Shown here one piece after another: positions 32,830 through 40,707 of a DNA stretch of 64,000 nucleotides. The notes below the pieces were generated by a model that saw nothing but the letters and a program-made list of their open reading frames with translations, made no database searches and was not told the origin of the DNA. The translations under genes were made by a program, and so were the position numbers. Position 1 is the first letter of the stretch. Each line of letters opens with the position of its first letter. Origin of the DNA: Collinsella aerofaciens (lineage in GTDB: Bacteria; Actinomycetota; Coriobacteriia; Coriobacteriales; Coriobacteriaceae); the NCBI RefSeq assembly GCF_015670745.1, contig NZ_JADPCH010000013.1:1-64000 (forward strand), read 5' to 3'.

Positions 32830-33948
32830 ATGAATCCAAATCCCTTTAAGCCCACGGCTGGCAAGCGGCCTCCGATACTCATCGGTCGCGAGTCGGTCAT
32901 CGGAGATTTTGAGGAAGGGCTCGATAACGGCGCCGGAGCGCCGGGTAGGCTCATGCTCATTACGGGAAACCGCGGCTGCGGCAAGACGGTTCTCCTGCGG
33001 GAGCTGCAGCGTTTAGCTAGCGAGCGCGGATGGGCGGTTGTCTCCGATTCCGCTTCGCTTGGCTTATGCGACCGATTGGCCGACGCGCTTCGCTCGAATA
33101 AACCCGTTGTGACGTCAATGGAGTTCGGTCCGTCGTTTGGTCGGATGTCGGTCGAGGCGGCGCGGGCAAAGGGCGAGATGTTGCGAGGGCTGGTCAACGA
33201 GCGCCTTAAGAAGCTCGGTCCAGGCAAAGGCATACTGTTTGCGATTGACGAGGCGCAATCGGCGTCTATCGAGGAGCTGGCGGCCCTTGCCGTTCTCTAT
33301 CAGCAGGTGCTCGGAGACCAGGATGCCACGGGCTTGCCCGATAGCGAGCAGCGCGGTCTTGCGCTGGTGTTCGCCGGCTTACCCAGTATGGTTGACGACC
33401 TGCTCGAAGAGCCGAGCGTGACGTTTTTGCGGCGTGCCCAGCAGCGTACGCTGGGGGCGATATCCTTGCCCAAGGTGCGTGATTCATATATCCAGGCGGT
33501 CAAAGATGCTGGTCTTTACGTTGACGCGGAGACGGCGGACCTTGCGGCGCGCAAGAGCATGGGGCATCCCTATATGGTTCAGCTGGTGGGATATTACATG
33601 TGGCGGTCTGCTGTCCGGCGTAGCTCGCAGGTCATCGAAAGGCGCGATGTCGAGGATGGCCATGCGGATGCCGTCTCCGAGTTCTACGAAGCGGTTGACG
33701 CGCCTCTGTATTACGGGCTGCGCAGTCCACAGCGCCTCTTTATCGAGGCCATGGCGGTTGACGAGGGCAAACCGACTCGCATGGCGGATATCATTGAGCG
33801 CTGCGATCGCACCCAGAGCTGGGCGAGCAAATATCGCGCAAGCCTGATTCGCGAGCGTGTCATCGAGGCTGCCGGATACGGCCTCGTCCGATTTACCGTG
33901 CCCATGCTGGGCGCGTACATTCGCGATCGAGTTTTATGGCATGAGTAG
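32830..33948 (+). CDS. AAA/STAND-type ATPase with C-terminal winged helix
   Basis: A 372-residue ATPase. N-terminal FKPTAGKRPPILIGRESV and Walker A ITGNRGCGKTVLL (residues about 45-57) precede Walker B GILFAIDEAQ and a sensor-like LVFAGLPSMVDDLL, then FLRRAQQ. The C-terminal 80 residues resemble a winged helix (TRMADIIERCDRTQSWASKYRASL). This layout is that of Orc1/Cdc6-like or MalT/STAND-like bacterial ATP-binding proteins of unknown role. A paralog at 36495-37595 shares AGLP..FLRRAQQ and the C-terminal domain. ATG 32830 follows GAGGCCGAC. Its stop overlaps the start of the UvrA-like gene. Confidence 0.82.
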   Translation: MNPNPFKPTAGKRPPILIGRESVIGDFEEGLDNGAGAPGRLMLITGNRGCGKTVLLRELQRLASERGWAVVSDSASLGLCDRLADALRSNKPVVTSMEFGPSFGRMSVEAARAKGEMLRGLVNERLKKLGPGKGILFAIDEAQSASIEELAALAVLYQQVLGDQDATGLPDSEQRGLALVFAGLPSMVDDLLEEPSVTFLRRAQQRTLGAISLPKVRDSYIQAVKDAGLYVDAETADLAARKSMGHPYMVQLVGYYMWRSAVRRSSQVIERRDVEDGHADAVSEFYEAVDAPLYYGLRSPQRLFIEAMAVDEGKPTRMADIIERCDRTQSWASKYRASLIRERVIEAAGYGLVRFTVPMLGAYIRDRVLWHE

Positions 33949-36454
33949 GGTGATAAAGGTGACGGAACAGAAGATGAGCCCGCAGGCTATCGAGGTGCGT
34001 GGCGCGCGCGTTCATAACCTTAAAGACATCGATATCGATATTCCGCTGGGAAAGCTTGTGGGCATTGCCGGCGTGTCGGGTTCGGGCAAGAGTTCGCTGG
34101 CGCTGGGGGTTCTTTATGCCGAGGGCTCGCGCCGTTACCTGGAGGCGCTCAGCACCTATACCCGCCGTCGCCTGACGCAGGCCGAGCACGCTCAGGTGGA
34201 TGAGGTGCTGCACGTGCCGGCGGCACTCGCATTGCATCAGCGCCCCAGCGTGCCGGGCGTGCGGTCCACTTTTGGCACCATGACTGAACTCAACAATAGC
34301 CTGCGTCTGCTCTTTAGCCGTTGCGCCCATCATGTGTGCCCGCATTGCGGGGCGCGTGTGGAGCCGAGCCTTAACGTTGCCGCAGGCCTGTCGCTCGCGT
34401 GCCCTGCATGCGGTCGTGAGTTCTACGCGCCGAGCGCCGAGGACCTTGCGTTTAACAGCGGCGGTGCGTGTCCCACCTGCGGCGGCACCGGTGCCATGCG
34501 CGAGGTGGACGAGGCGAGCTTGGTACCCGACGAGTCAAAGACTATCAACGAGGGCGCGGTGCTTCCTTGGGGCACGCTCATGTGGGATCTGATGAAGCAG
34601 GTGGCCGGCGAGATGGGCGTGCGCACCGACGTGCCGTTTAACCAGCTCACGCCTCAAGAGCGCGACATCGTGTTTCATGGTTCGGCGGTTAAGAAGCACA
34701 TTCTCTACGTCCCCAAAAACGGCGAGGGCGCCACGCCGCTCGACTTTACCTATTACAACGCCGTCTATACCGTCGAGAATGCGCTCGCCAAGGTTAAGGA
34801 CGATAAGGGTTTAAAACGCGTTGCGCGCTTTTTGCGCGAGGGGCCATGCCGCGATTGCGGCGGCACGCGTCTCTCCGAGGCTGCGCGCCTGCCTCAGGTG
34901 CGCGGTATCAATTTGGCGCAGGCCGCGGCCATGACGCTAGGCGAGGCGATTGAGTGGGTGCGCGGGGTGCCTGCATCCTTGCCGACTGAGATGCAGCCCA
35001 TGGCAGCGGATATCTGCGATTCGTATTTGAGTGCGGCCCGTCGCCTGGTCGACCTGGGTCTCGATTACCTTTCACTCGACCGCGCCGGTGCCACGCTCTC
35101 CACGGGTGAGCGCCAGCGCGTCCAGCTCGCCCGTGTGGTGCGCAACCGATCGACGGGCGTGCTCTATGTACTGGACGAGCCTTCGATCGGCTTGCACCCT
35201 GCCAATGTCGACGGCTTGGTGGGCGTAATGCGCGATCTGGTGGATGATGGCAACACCGTGGTTGTTGTCGACCACGATACACGTGTGCTGGCGGAGGCTG
35301 ATTATCTGGTCGAGATGGGCCCCGTTGCCGGAGCGGGCGGCGGCAGTGTAATCGCTGCGGGCACGGTGGACGAGGTCGAACAATTGCGGGGCAGCCGCAT
35401 CGCTCCGTTTTTGCGCGCAGAGCCCAAGCGCTTGCGTCCGCAGGTGACTGACGACGACATGTTCGACCGGGGACATATCCGCATGGCAACCGATACCATC
35501 CACACCGTCAAGCCGCTCGAAGTCGATATCCCGCGCGGTCGCCTTGTCGCGGTGACGGGCGTTTCGGGTTCGGGCAAGACGACATTGGTGCTCGAGACGC
35601 TCATTCCGGCACTCAAGGCGCAGGCAGCCAGTGGGCGCCTGCCAAAACATGTGCGTTGGGTCGACGCCGAGGGTATCGCCCGTGCCAACCTGATTGACGC
35701 CACGCCCATCGGCGCCAACGTGCGCTCGACGGTGGCGACTTATGCCGACATCCATGACGAACTGCGTCGCGCCTTCGCCCGTACGCCCGAGGCCAAGGCA
35801 GCCGGCTACAAGGCGGGTGCCTTTAGCTACAACACTGGCGCCTTGCGCTGCCCTACGTGCGATGGAACGGGCTCGATTTCGCTCGACGTGCAGTTTTTGC
35901 CCGACGTCGAGATCGTCTGCCCGGCATGCCGTGGTTCGCGCTACGCCGAGGCCGCCTCGCATATCCATCGCGAGGGCAAGGACGGGAGTCTGCTTACGCT
36001 GCCGCAGCTTATGGACATGAGTGTGGACGAGGCCATCGACGTCACACTGGGACTCAAGAAGGTTCAGACGCGCTTACAGACTTTGCACGACCTGGGCCTG
36101 GGTTATCTCACGCTTGGCGAGCCCACACCGGCGCTTTCGGGCGGCGAGGCGCAGCGTCTTAAGCTTGCGAGCGAGATGGGCCGTGTGCAGGACGATGCCG
36201 TATTCGTGTTCGACGAGCCCACGATCGGCCTGCATCCGCTCGATGTTCAGGTGCTGTTGAACGTGTTTGACGGCCTCGTTGCCAAGGGCGCCACAGTTAT
36301 CGTGATCGAGCATGACCTCGACCTTATCCGTAACGCCGATTACGTGATTGACATGGGCCCGGGCGGTGGCGATGCGGGCGGGCAAATCGTCTGCGCCGGT
36401 ACGCCAGGCGACATCGCAGTCTGCTCCAAGAGCATCACCGGTCGCTACCTATAG
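33941..36454 (+). CDS. UvrA-like protein without UvrB-binding domain
   Basis: About 837 residues from ATG 33941, which overlaps the upstream stop by eight bases; ATG 33974 is an equally plausible start. Two ABC modules show Walker A GVSGSGKSS and GVSGSGKTT, signatures LSTGERQRVQLARVV and LSGGEAQRLKLASEM, and Walker B VLDEPSIGLHP and VFDEPTIGLHP. Zinc modules are CPHCG..CPACG near residue 133 and CPTC..CPAC near 650. In standard UvrA the first zinc module follows a 130-residue UvrB-binding domain; here only 80 residues separate Walker A from it, so that domain is missing. Such UvrA2/drug-type proteins protect against DNA-binding drugs. It lies between two AAA ATPase genes. Confidence 0.88.
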   Translation: MSRVIKVTEQKMSPQAIEVRGARVHNLKDIDIDIPLGKLVGIAGVSGSGKSSLALGVLYAEGSRRYLEALSTYTRRRLTQAEHAQVDEVLHVPAALALHQRPSVPGVRSTFGTMTELNNSLRLLFSRCAHHVCPHCGARVEPSLNVAAGLSLACPACGREFYAPSAEDLAFNSGGACPTCGGTGAMREVDEASLVPDESKTINEGAVLPWGTLMWDLMKQVAGEMGVRTDVPFNQLTPQERDIVFHGSAVKKHILYVPKNGEGATPLDFTYYNAVYTVENALAKVKDDKGLKRVARFLREGPCRDCGGTRLSEAARLPQVRGINLAQAAAMTLGEAIEWVRGVPASLPTEMQPMAADICDSYLSAARRLVDLGLDYLSLDRAGATLSTGERQRVQLARVVRNRSTGVLYVLDEPSIGLHPANVDGLVGVMRDLVDDGNTVVVVDHDTRVLAEADYLVEMGPVAGAGGGSVIAAGTVDEVEQLRGSRIAPFLRAEPKRLRPQVTDDDMFDRGHIRMATDTIHTVKPLEVDIPRGRLVAVTGVSGSGKTTLVLETLIPALKAQAASGRLPKHVRWVDAEGIARANLIDATPIGANVRSTVATYADIHDELRRAFARTPEAKAAGYKAGAFSYNTGALRCPTCDGTGSISLDVQFLPDVEIVCPACRGSRYAEAASHIHREGKDGSLLTLPQLMDMSVDEAIDVTLGLKKVQTRLQTLHDLGLGYLTLGEPTPALSGGEAQRLKLASEMGRVQDDAVFVFDEPTIGLHPLDVQVLLNVFDGLVAKGATVIVIEHDLDLIRNADYVIDMGPGGGDAGGQIVCAGTPGDIAVCSKSITGRYL

Positions 36455-36455
36455 G

Positions 36456-36490
36456 CAATGTGACAAAGGGGCTGCCTCTTTGTCACATTG
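36456..36490. repeat. P1 palindrome, copy 4
   Basis: CAATGTGACAAAG and CTTTGTCACATTG with nine bases between. It begins two bases after the uvrA-like stop and separates it from the convergent second AAA gene. Confidence 0.9.
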
Positions 36491-36494
36491 ATTT

Positions 36495-37595
36495 CTATTT
36501 CACGCATTGAGCCGCGAGATAGTCGCGGAAGAATGGCAATTCAAATGCGACGAGCCCTCGTCCTCGTTCTCCGATGATGCCGGCATCTATCATGCGGCGT
36601 CGGTAGCGGGAGACCTGCTGCGGCGAACGCTTAAGGCGCTCGACAAGGTCAGCGGTGGTGGACTCTTCCTCGTCATCGAGCATGGCGATGAGGAATCGCT
36701 TGTCCTCTGCAGTGAGTTCCCGATAGGTTGCCGCGAGGATTCGGTCGTCCATCTCGTCGCGCGCGATTTTGATTCCCAGGTCAAAGTCGCGTGACGAGAT
36801 TTCCTTCGAATCGCTTGTGAGATCCCAGGCACGGTAGCCTACGAGTTGCAATAGGAAGGGAAAACCAGAGATCGAGCGAACGGCTCTATCGATTCCCTCA
36901 GCATCTGCCAGGCGATCGTTTTCCTGGATTGTGCGAATCAAGGCCTCGCGTACGTCATAGTCGGCAATGCGACCCAGATGATATTGTTGGGCGCGGCGAA
37001 GGAACGAGACCGTCTTGTGGTTCAGCAACGTCGAGACGTTGTTGGGAAGCCCCGCCATGAGCAGCGCGACGCGTTTCCCATCGGTCACAAAGTGCTGATA
37101 CGTCGCTGCGAGCTGAATCATCTCGTCGAGTGTCGGGTCTACCTCGTCAACCGTGACGAGCAGACCGGTGCCCGCCTCGTTGAGCTGGTCGATGATGTCG
37201 CTCATGCGATAACGCCAGGTTGAGGCATCGTGAACGCGATTGACCTCGATACTGCCGAGCGGTGCAATTCCGAGACCGGTGACTTCGAAGTTCTTAGACG
37301 GGTCGATAAGATGGCCGGCAGCACGTTTCGCCCCGAACTCGATTTCCTCAAGCATTCCCGGGAGCGCGGTTGTCTTTACGGCAATCCAGCCGTGGGATTC
37401 CGCCCTTGTCGCGAGCGACGACATGAGAGCGGTTTTACCGGTTCCACGCGCGCCTGAGAAGATCGAGGTCAATTCTGGGCGCCTGCGCTGGCTCAAGAAG
37501 GCACGGTCCAAATCCCGAATAATCTGTTGTCTGCCAGCGAGATGGGCAGGAACCTCACCAAAACTGGGGGTAAACGGGTTCTCGAGATATTTCAC
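36495..37595 (-). CDS. AAA/STAND-type ATPase, paralog
   Basis: A 366-residue ATPase paralogous to the protein at 32830-33948. Walker A is FSGARGTGKTALM, Walker B GLLVTVDEVD, and the shared block is LLMAGLPNNVSTLL then FLRRAQQYHLGRI. The C-terminus is a winged helix (STTADLVERLKRSPQQVSRYRRRMIDAGIIGERGRG split over two helices). It is convergent with the UvrA-like gene. The start follows AAAGGAGAGTCTT. Upstream lies a TTAACT/AGTTAA palindrome at 37620. Function is unknown; ATP-dependent switching with DNA binding is likely. Confidence 0.82.
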   Translation of the reverse strand: MKYLENPFTPSFGEVPAHLAGRQQIIRDLDRAFLSQRRRPELTSIFSGARGTGKTALMSSLATRAESHGWIAVKTTALPGMLEEIEFGAKRAAGHLIDPSKNFEVTGLGIAPLGSIEVNRVHDASTWRYRMSDIIDQLNEAGTGLLVTVDEVDPTLDEMIQLAATYQHFVTDGKRVALLMAGLPNNVSTLLNHKTVSFLRRAQQYHLGRIADYDVREALIRTIQENDRLADAEGIDRAVRSISGFPFLLQLVGYRAWDLTSDSKEISSRDFDLGIKIARDEMDDRILAATYRELTAEDKRFLIAMLDDEEESTTADLVERLKRSPQQVSRYRRRMIDAGIIGERGRGLVAFELPFFRDYLAAQCVK

Positions 37596-37619
37596 AAGAC
37601 TCTCCTTTCACACCGCCGT

Positions 37620-37643
37620 TTAACTTCATTTTACTTTAGTTAA
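37620..37643 (-). promoter_or_regulatory. Operator-like palindrome upstream of second AAA gene
   Basis: TTAACT and AGTTAA separated by 12 AT-rich bases that contain a -10-like TAAAAT on the minus strand. Located about 25 to 48 bases upstream of the ATG. Confidence 0.5.
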
Positions 37644-37712
37644 TTCTGATTAAAAGTGAGGGCCTTTATCTAGAGCATCAATTAGGCGTGTGTGCCATCG
37701 ACGTGGCGCTCG

Positions 37713-37745
37713 AATGTGGCAAAAGGATAGTCCCTTTGTCACATT
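37713..37745. repeat. P1 palindrome, copy 5
   Basis: AATGTGGCAAAAGG and CCCTTTGTCACATT arms around five bases. On the minus strand its ATGTGA supplies the last Met and the stop codon of trmL. Confidence 0.88.
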
Positions 37746-38338
37746 CCCGGAAAGCCTGCCTGGCGTAGGGCCTCGTAGAGGACGATGGCGGCGCTGTTGG
37801 AGAGGTTGAGGGCGCTGATGCGGTAGTCGTCGGGGTTAACGAAGTTGCCGCAGATATCCTGCTGCAGGATGGCCTCGTGGCTGTCCTCGGTATGCCCGAG
37901 CGATTCCTCGTGAGCTTCCCAAGTCTCGGCGTTATCGAGTGAGTCGCAATCGCGCAGCATGGGGATGCGCTCGCAGCGCTCGGGCGCCGCGGCGAGCAGC
38001 TCCTCGGGAATGCCCGAGCTCTCGCTGCCAAAGACCAAGTAGTCACCGTCACGGTAGGTGCTTTGCGCATAGGTCCTGCGCGCCTTTTTGGTCAGCAGAT
38101 GCAGACGCTCGTCGGTAGGGGAGAGGCCGTTACGCGCAAGGAAATCCTCCCAGCTGGCATAGGTCGTCACGTCCAAGTTTTGCCAGTAGCCCAGTCCGGC
38201 GCGACGCACCGTCTTGTCGTCGAGCGAAAACCCCAGCGGCTCCACCAGATGCAGGCGGGCGCCGGTAACCACGCAGGTGCGGCCGATATTGCCCGTATTG
38301 GCCGGAATCTCGGGCGCATACAGCACAATGTTGAACAT
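37739..38338 (-). CDS. trmL: tRNA 2'-O-methyltransferase TrmL
   Basis: A 199-residue SPOUT methyltransferase that methylates the ribose of the wobble base in some leucine tRNAs. The start NIVLYAPEIPANTGNIGRTC is diagnostic, with LVEPLGFSLDDKTVRRAGL, the knot motifs FGSESSGIPEELL and SALNLSNSAAIVLYEALRQ. It carries an insertion of about 30 residues between the last two motifs relative to E. coli TrmL. ATG 38338 follows AAGGAGATTC. The stop codon comes from a P1 palindrome, so the C-terminal Met is repeat-derived. Confidence 0.93.
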   Translation of the reverse strand: MFNIVLYAPEIPANTGNIGRTCVVTGARLHLVEPLGFSLDDKTVRRAGLGYWQNLDVTTYASWEDFLARNGLSPTDERLHLLTKKARRTYAQSTYRDGDYLVFGSESSGIPEELLAAAPERCERIPMLRDCDSLDNAETWEAHEESLGHTEDSHEAILQQDICGNFVNPDDYRISALNLSNSAAIVLYEALRQAGFPGM

Positions 38339-38361
38339 GAATCTCCTTGGCTCAGAACGAA

Positions 38362-38394
38362 AAACCACCACGAAGGGCACCTTCGTGGTGGTTT
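38362..38394 (-). terminator. Intrinsic terminator
   Basis: A perfect 15-base-pair stem (AAACCACCACGAAGG and its complement) with a three-base loop and a T run on the minus strand. It ends the COG0523 GTPase gene's transcript, just upstream of trmL. Confidence 0.9.
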
Positions 38395-38433
38395 GGCGGT
38401 TACGTAAGCGGAAAAATACCCGCTTGGATAAAC

Positions 38434-39564
38434 CTAGGCGCGGTGCCAGTCGGTCAGGCAGGCATCGAGGGAGGCGATGAGCGCATCCTTGTCCATGTGA
38501 CGGCCGATGATGCACAGGCTCGTCATACGGTCGCCCGTCTCGTCGTCCCAAATCTGCATGATCTCGGGGTTCTCGTCGATGATCTTCTGTTTCTCGCCCT
38601 CGGGCGCCGAGTCGACAAACAGGCCGTTCTCCATCAGGCGCATCTGGTGGCCGGCCTGCTCAAACATGTAGCACATGTCCGGATCGCCGGTCTGCCACAG
38701 CGGGCCTTTGACGCGAATGACCTCGTCGGGCCACTCCTGCTCAACAAAATCGGTGAACTTCTGCAGGTCAAACGGCTTACGGCGCGAGTACACAAAGGTC
38801 TCGATGTCGTACTCGAGCACCTCGGGGTCGTCGTGCTCCTCGGGATGCTCCATGGCCTCGATCCAAGCGGCGGAGTTGTAGGCGCGCATAAAGTCGAAGC
38901 GGTCGGTATCGAGCAGCTCCTCCATGGGGACCTCGCCGTTTTGGGCCTCGACGATCACGGCGTCTTTCTGCAGGCTGCGCACGATGGCCTTGAGCTCGGC
39001 GATCTGCTCAGGGCTCACGGTATCGGTCTTGTTGAGGATCAGCGTGGAGCAGAACTCGATCTGCTGGATGAGCAGGCTCTCGATGTCGTCCTCGTCGATA
39101 TCCTCAGCCAGCAGGTCGCGACCGCCGTTGAACTCGTCGTACATGCGGGCACAGTCGACCACGGCCACGATGTTGTCGAGCGCGAGCTTAGGCTCGCCGC
39201 CCACCTTGGCCTCGTCGCAGAAGCTCGAGATGGTGTAGGCGATGGGGATGGGCTCGCAAATGCCCGAGGCCTCGATGATGATGTAATCGAAGTTGCCCGA
39301 ATCGGCGATGCCCTGCAGCTGGTTAGCAAGGTCGTCCGAAAGCGTGCAGCAAATGCAGCCGTTGGTGAGCGGGATGAGGTCGTCGGTCTCGGAAAGGCCG
39401 CCGTCGGCGATGAGGCTGGCGTCCACATTGATCTCGCCAATATCGTTGACGATCACGGCGGCGCGGATACCGCCGTCGTTAGCGAGGATGTGGTTGAGCA
39501 GCGTGGTCTTGCCGGCACCGAGGTATCCGGTAAGCATGATGATTTTCACGGGTTTGTTGGGCAT
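38434..39564 (-). CDS. CobW/COG0523 metallochaperone GTPase
   Basis: A 376-residue P-loop GTPase of the G3E family. The P-loop is TGYLGAGKTTLLNHIL, the metal-binding motif GCICC (NGCICCTLSDDL), and G-domain residues VNDIGEINVDASLI, ILNKTD. A C-terminal CobW_C domain follows. GCICC is typical of zinc/cobalt metallochaperones such as ZNG1/YeiR or CobW. ATG 39564 follows AAAGGAGGGCAC. There is no adjacent zinc or cobalamin gene to say which metal is used. It is upstream of a strong terminator. Confidence 0.92.
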   Translation of the reverse strand: MPNKPVKIIMLTGYLGAGKTTLLNHILANDGGIRAAVIVNDIGEINVDASLIADGGLSETDDLIPLTNGCICCTLSDDLANQLQGIADSGNFDYIIIEASGICEPIPIAYTISSFCDEAKVGGEPKLALDNIVAVVDCARMYDEFNGGRDLLAEDIDEDDIESLLIQQIEFCSTLILNKTDTVSPEQIAELKAIVRSLQKDAVIVEAQNGEVPMEELLDTDRFDFMRAYNSAAWIEAMEHPEEHDDPEVLEYDIETFVYSRRKPFDLQKFTDFVEQEWPDEVIRVKGPLWQTGDPDMCYMFEQAGHQMRLMENGLFVDSAPEGEKQKIIDENPEIMQIWDDETGDRMTSLCIIGRHMDKDALIASLDACLTDWHRA

Positions 39565-39650
39565 GTGCCCTCCTTTGTTAGACATGGCTTACAGTTGAAT
39601 CATATGCCAAACGCCTGCTCTTATACCCACGCGCCGGCAAATAACACAGG

Positions 39651-39992
39651 CTACTCCCAGGCTCCCCATACATCGGGGCAATAACCGACGGTGGCCTTTT
39701 TGCCGTTGCGCACGATGGGCTCGGCCAAGACCTGCTGGTTCTCGAGCAGCTTGTCGAAGCGCTGGCTAGGGGTGAGGTGCTGGATGAGCGCGAGCGTCTC
39801 CTCGTCCTTAGCCTTGGGGTTGAGCAGCTTGTCGATGCCGCCGACCGCCTGCATCACGCTCGTGAGCTCGCCCTTGCTCATCTCCTTTTCCTTAAGGTCA
39901 ATAAACTGCACCTTAATGCGGCGCTCCTTAAAATAGCGCTGGGCCTTCTTGGTATCGAAGGACTTTTTGGTGCCAAAAATCTGCACGTTCAT
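39651..39992 (-). CDS. Spx/ArsC-like protein lacking the catalytic Cys
   Basis: A 113-residue thioredoxin-fold protein of the ArsC/Spx/YffB group, starting at ATG 39992. The N-terminus MNVQIFGTKKSFDTKKAQRYF aligns with the arsenate-reductase active-site loop, but the expected Cys is Ser/Phe (typical: KNCDTVKKA). The basic helix RRIKVQFIDLKEKEMSKGEL and the arsenate/Spx-style RNGKKATVGYCPDVW follow. The only Cys is at the C-terminus. It may be an inactive or regulatory relative, not an arsenate reductase. It overlaps no neighbour and lies 17 bases after the flavodoxin-family gene. Confidence 0.85.
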   Translation of the reverse strand: MNVQIFGTKKSFDTKKAQRYFKERRIKVQFIDLKEKEMSKGELTSVMQAVGGIDKLLNPKAKDEETLALIQHLTPSQRFDKLLENQQVLAEPIVRNGKKATVGYCPDVWGAWE

Positions 39993-40009
39993 GTATTTGT
40001 TCCGCCGTT

Positions 40010-40633
40010 CTACCTGATGAAGTTGGTGCGCTCGCGATCGGCTTCGGGGGCTTCGATGCCGGCGGCCTGTCCTGCCTCGATACAATGCAGGAGCCAGGCC
40101 ATGTTCTTGCCGATGTTGCGCATGGTGGCCAGGCCCTCGGCGTCTTGGGCGGCCTCGCCCGGCATGGCGCCAAACACGTTGTTCCAGTACGTGGAAGCAA
40201 CCACGGGCATCTGGTTGATGGTGAAGTACTTATTGAGCACGTCGAAGGTGGTCGACGTGCCGCCGCGACGGGCAACGGCGACGGCAGCGCCCGGCTTGTG
40301 TGCAAAGGCTTTGCTGCCGGCATAGAAGGCGCGATCGAGGGCCGAAAGGATGCGTCCGCTGGGGTGCGCATAGTAGACGGGCGAGCCAAAGACAAAACCA
40401 TCTGCCTGCTCGGCGGCAGCGATCAGCTCGTTCACCACGTCATCGTTAAAGGTGCAGCGGCAATCGAGCTTGCCGCACTGACCACAGCCAATGCAGTCGC
40501 GAATGGGCTTGGTGCCCAGCTGAAACACCTCGGTATCAATGTCTTCTGCATTGAGCTGCTCGGCGACCTCGGCGAGTGCACGGGCGGTGTTGCCGTTTGC
40601 CTTGGGGCTGCCATTGACCAAAAGAACCTTCAT
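40010..40633 (-). CDS. Flavodoxin-family NAD(P)H oxidoreductase
   Basis: A 207-residue flavoprotein with the FMN phosphate loop GSPKANGNTARAL and FGSPVYYAHPSGRILSALDRAF. Between them is a four-cysteine stretch CIGCGQCGKLDCRC of the ferredoxin-like or iron-sulfur flavoprotein type. It is likely an NADPH-dependent FMN reductase or iron-sulfur flavoprotein. The ATG at 40633 follows GAGGGAG; a GTG three bases earlier is possible. It may be cotranscribed with the ArsC-like gene. Confidence 0.85.
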   Translation of the reverse strand: MKVLLVNGSPKANGNTARALAEVAEQLNAEDIDTEVFQLGTKPIRDCIGCGQCGKLDCRCTFNDDVVNELIAAAEQADGFVFGSPVYYAHPSGRILSALDRAFYAGSKAFAHKPGAAVAVARRGGTSTTFDVLNKYFTINQMPVVASTYWNNVFGAMPGEAAQDAEGLATMRNIGKNMAWLLHCIEAGQAAGIEAPEADRERTNFIR

Positions 40634-40707
40634 CACAAACTCCCTCTGCTTTTGGTGACTTCTGCAGAGGATTATCGCACGATGGGGGAGGCGGCGCGGG
40701 CGCGGCG

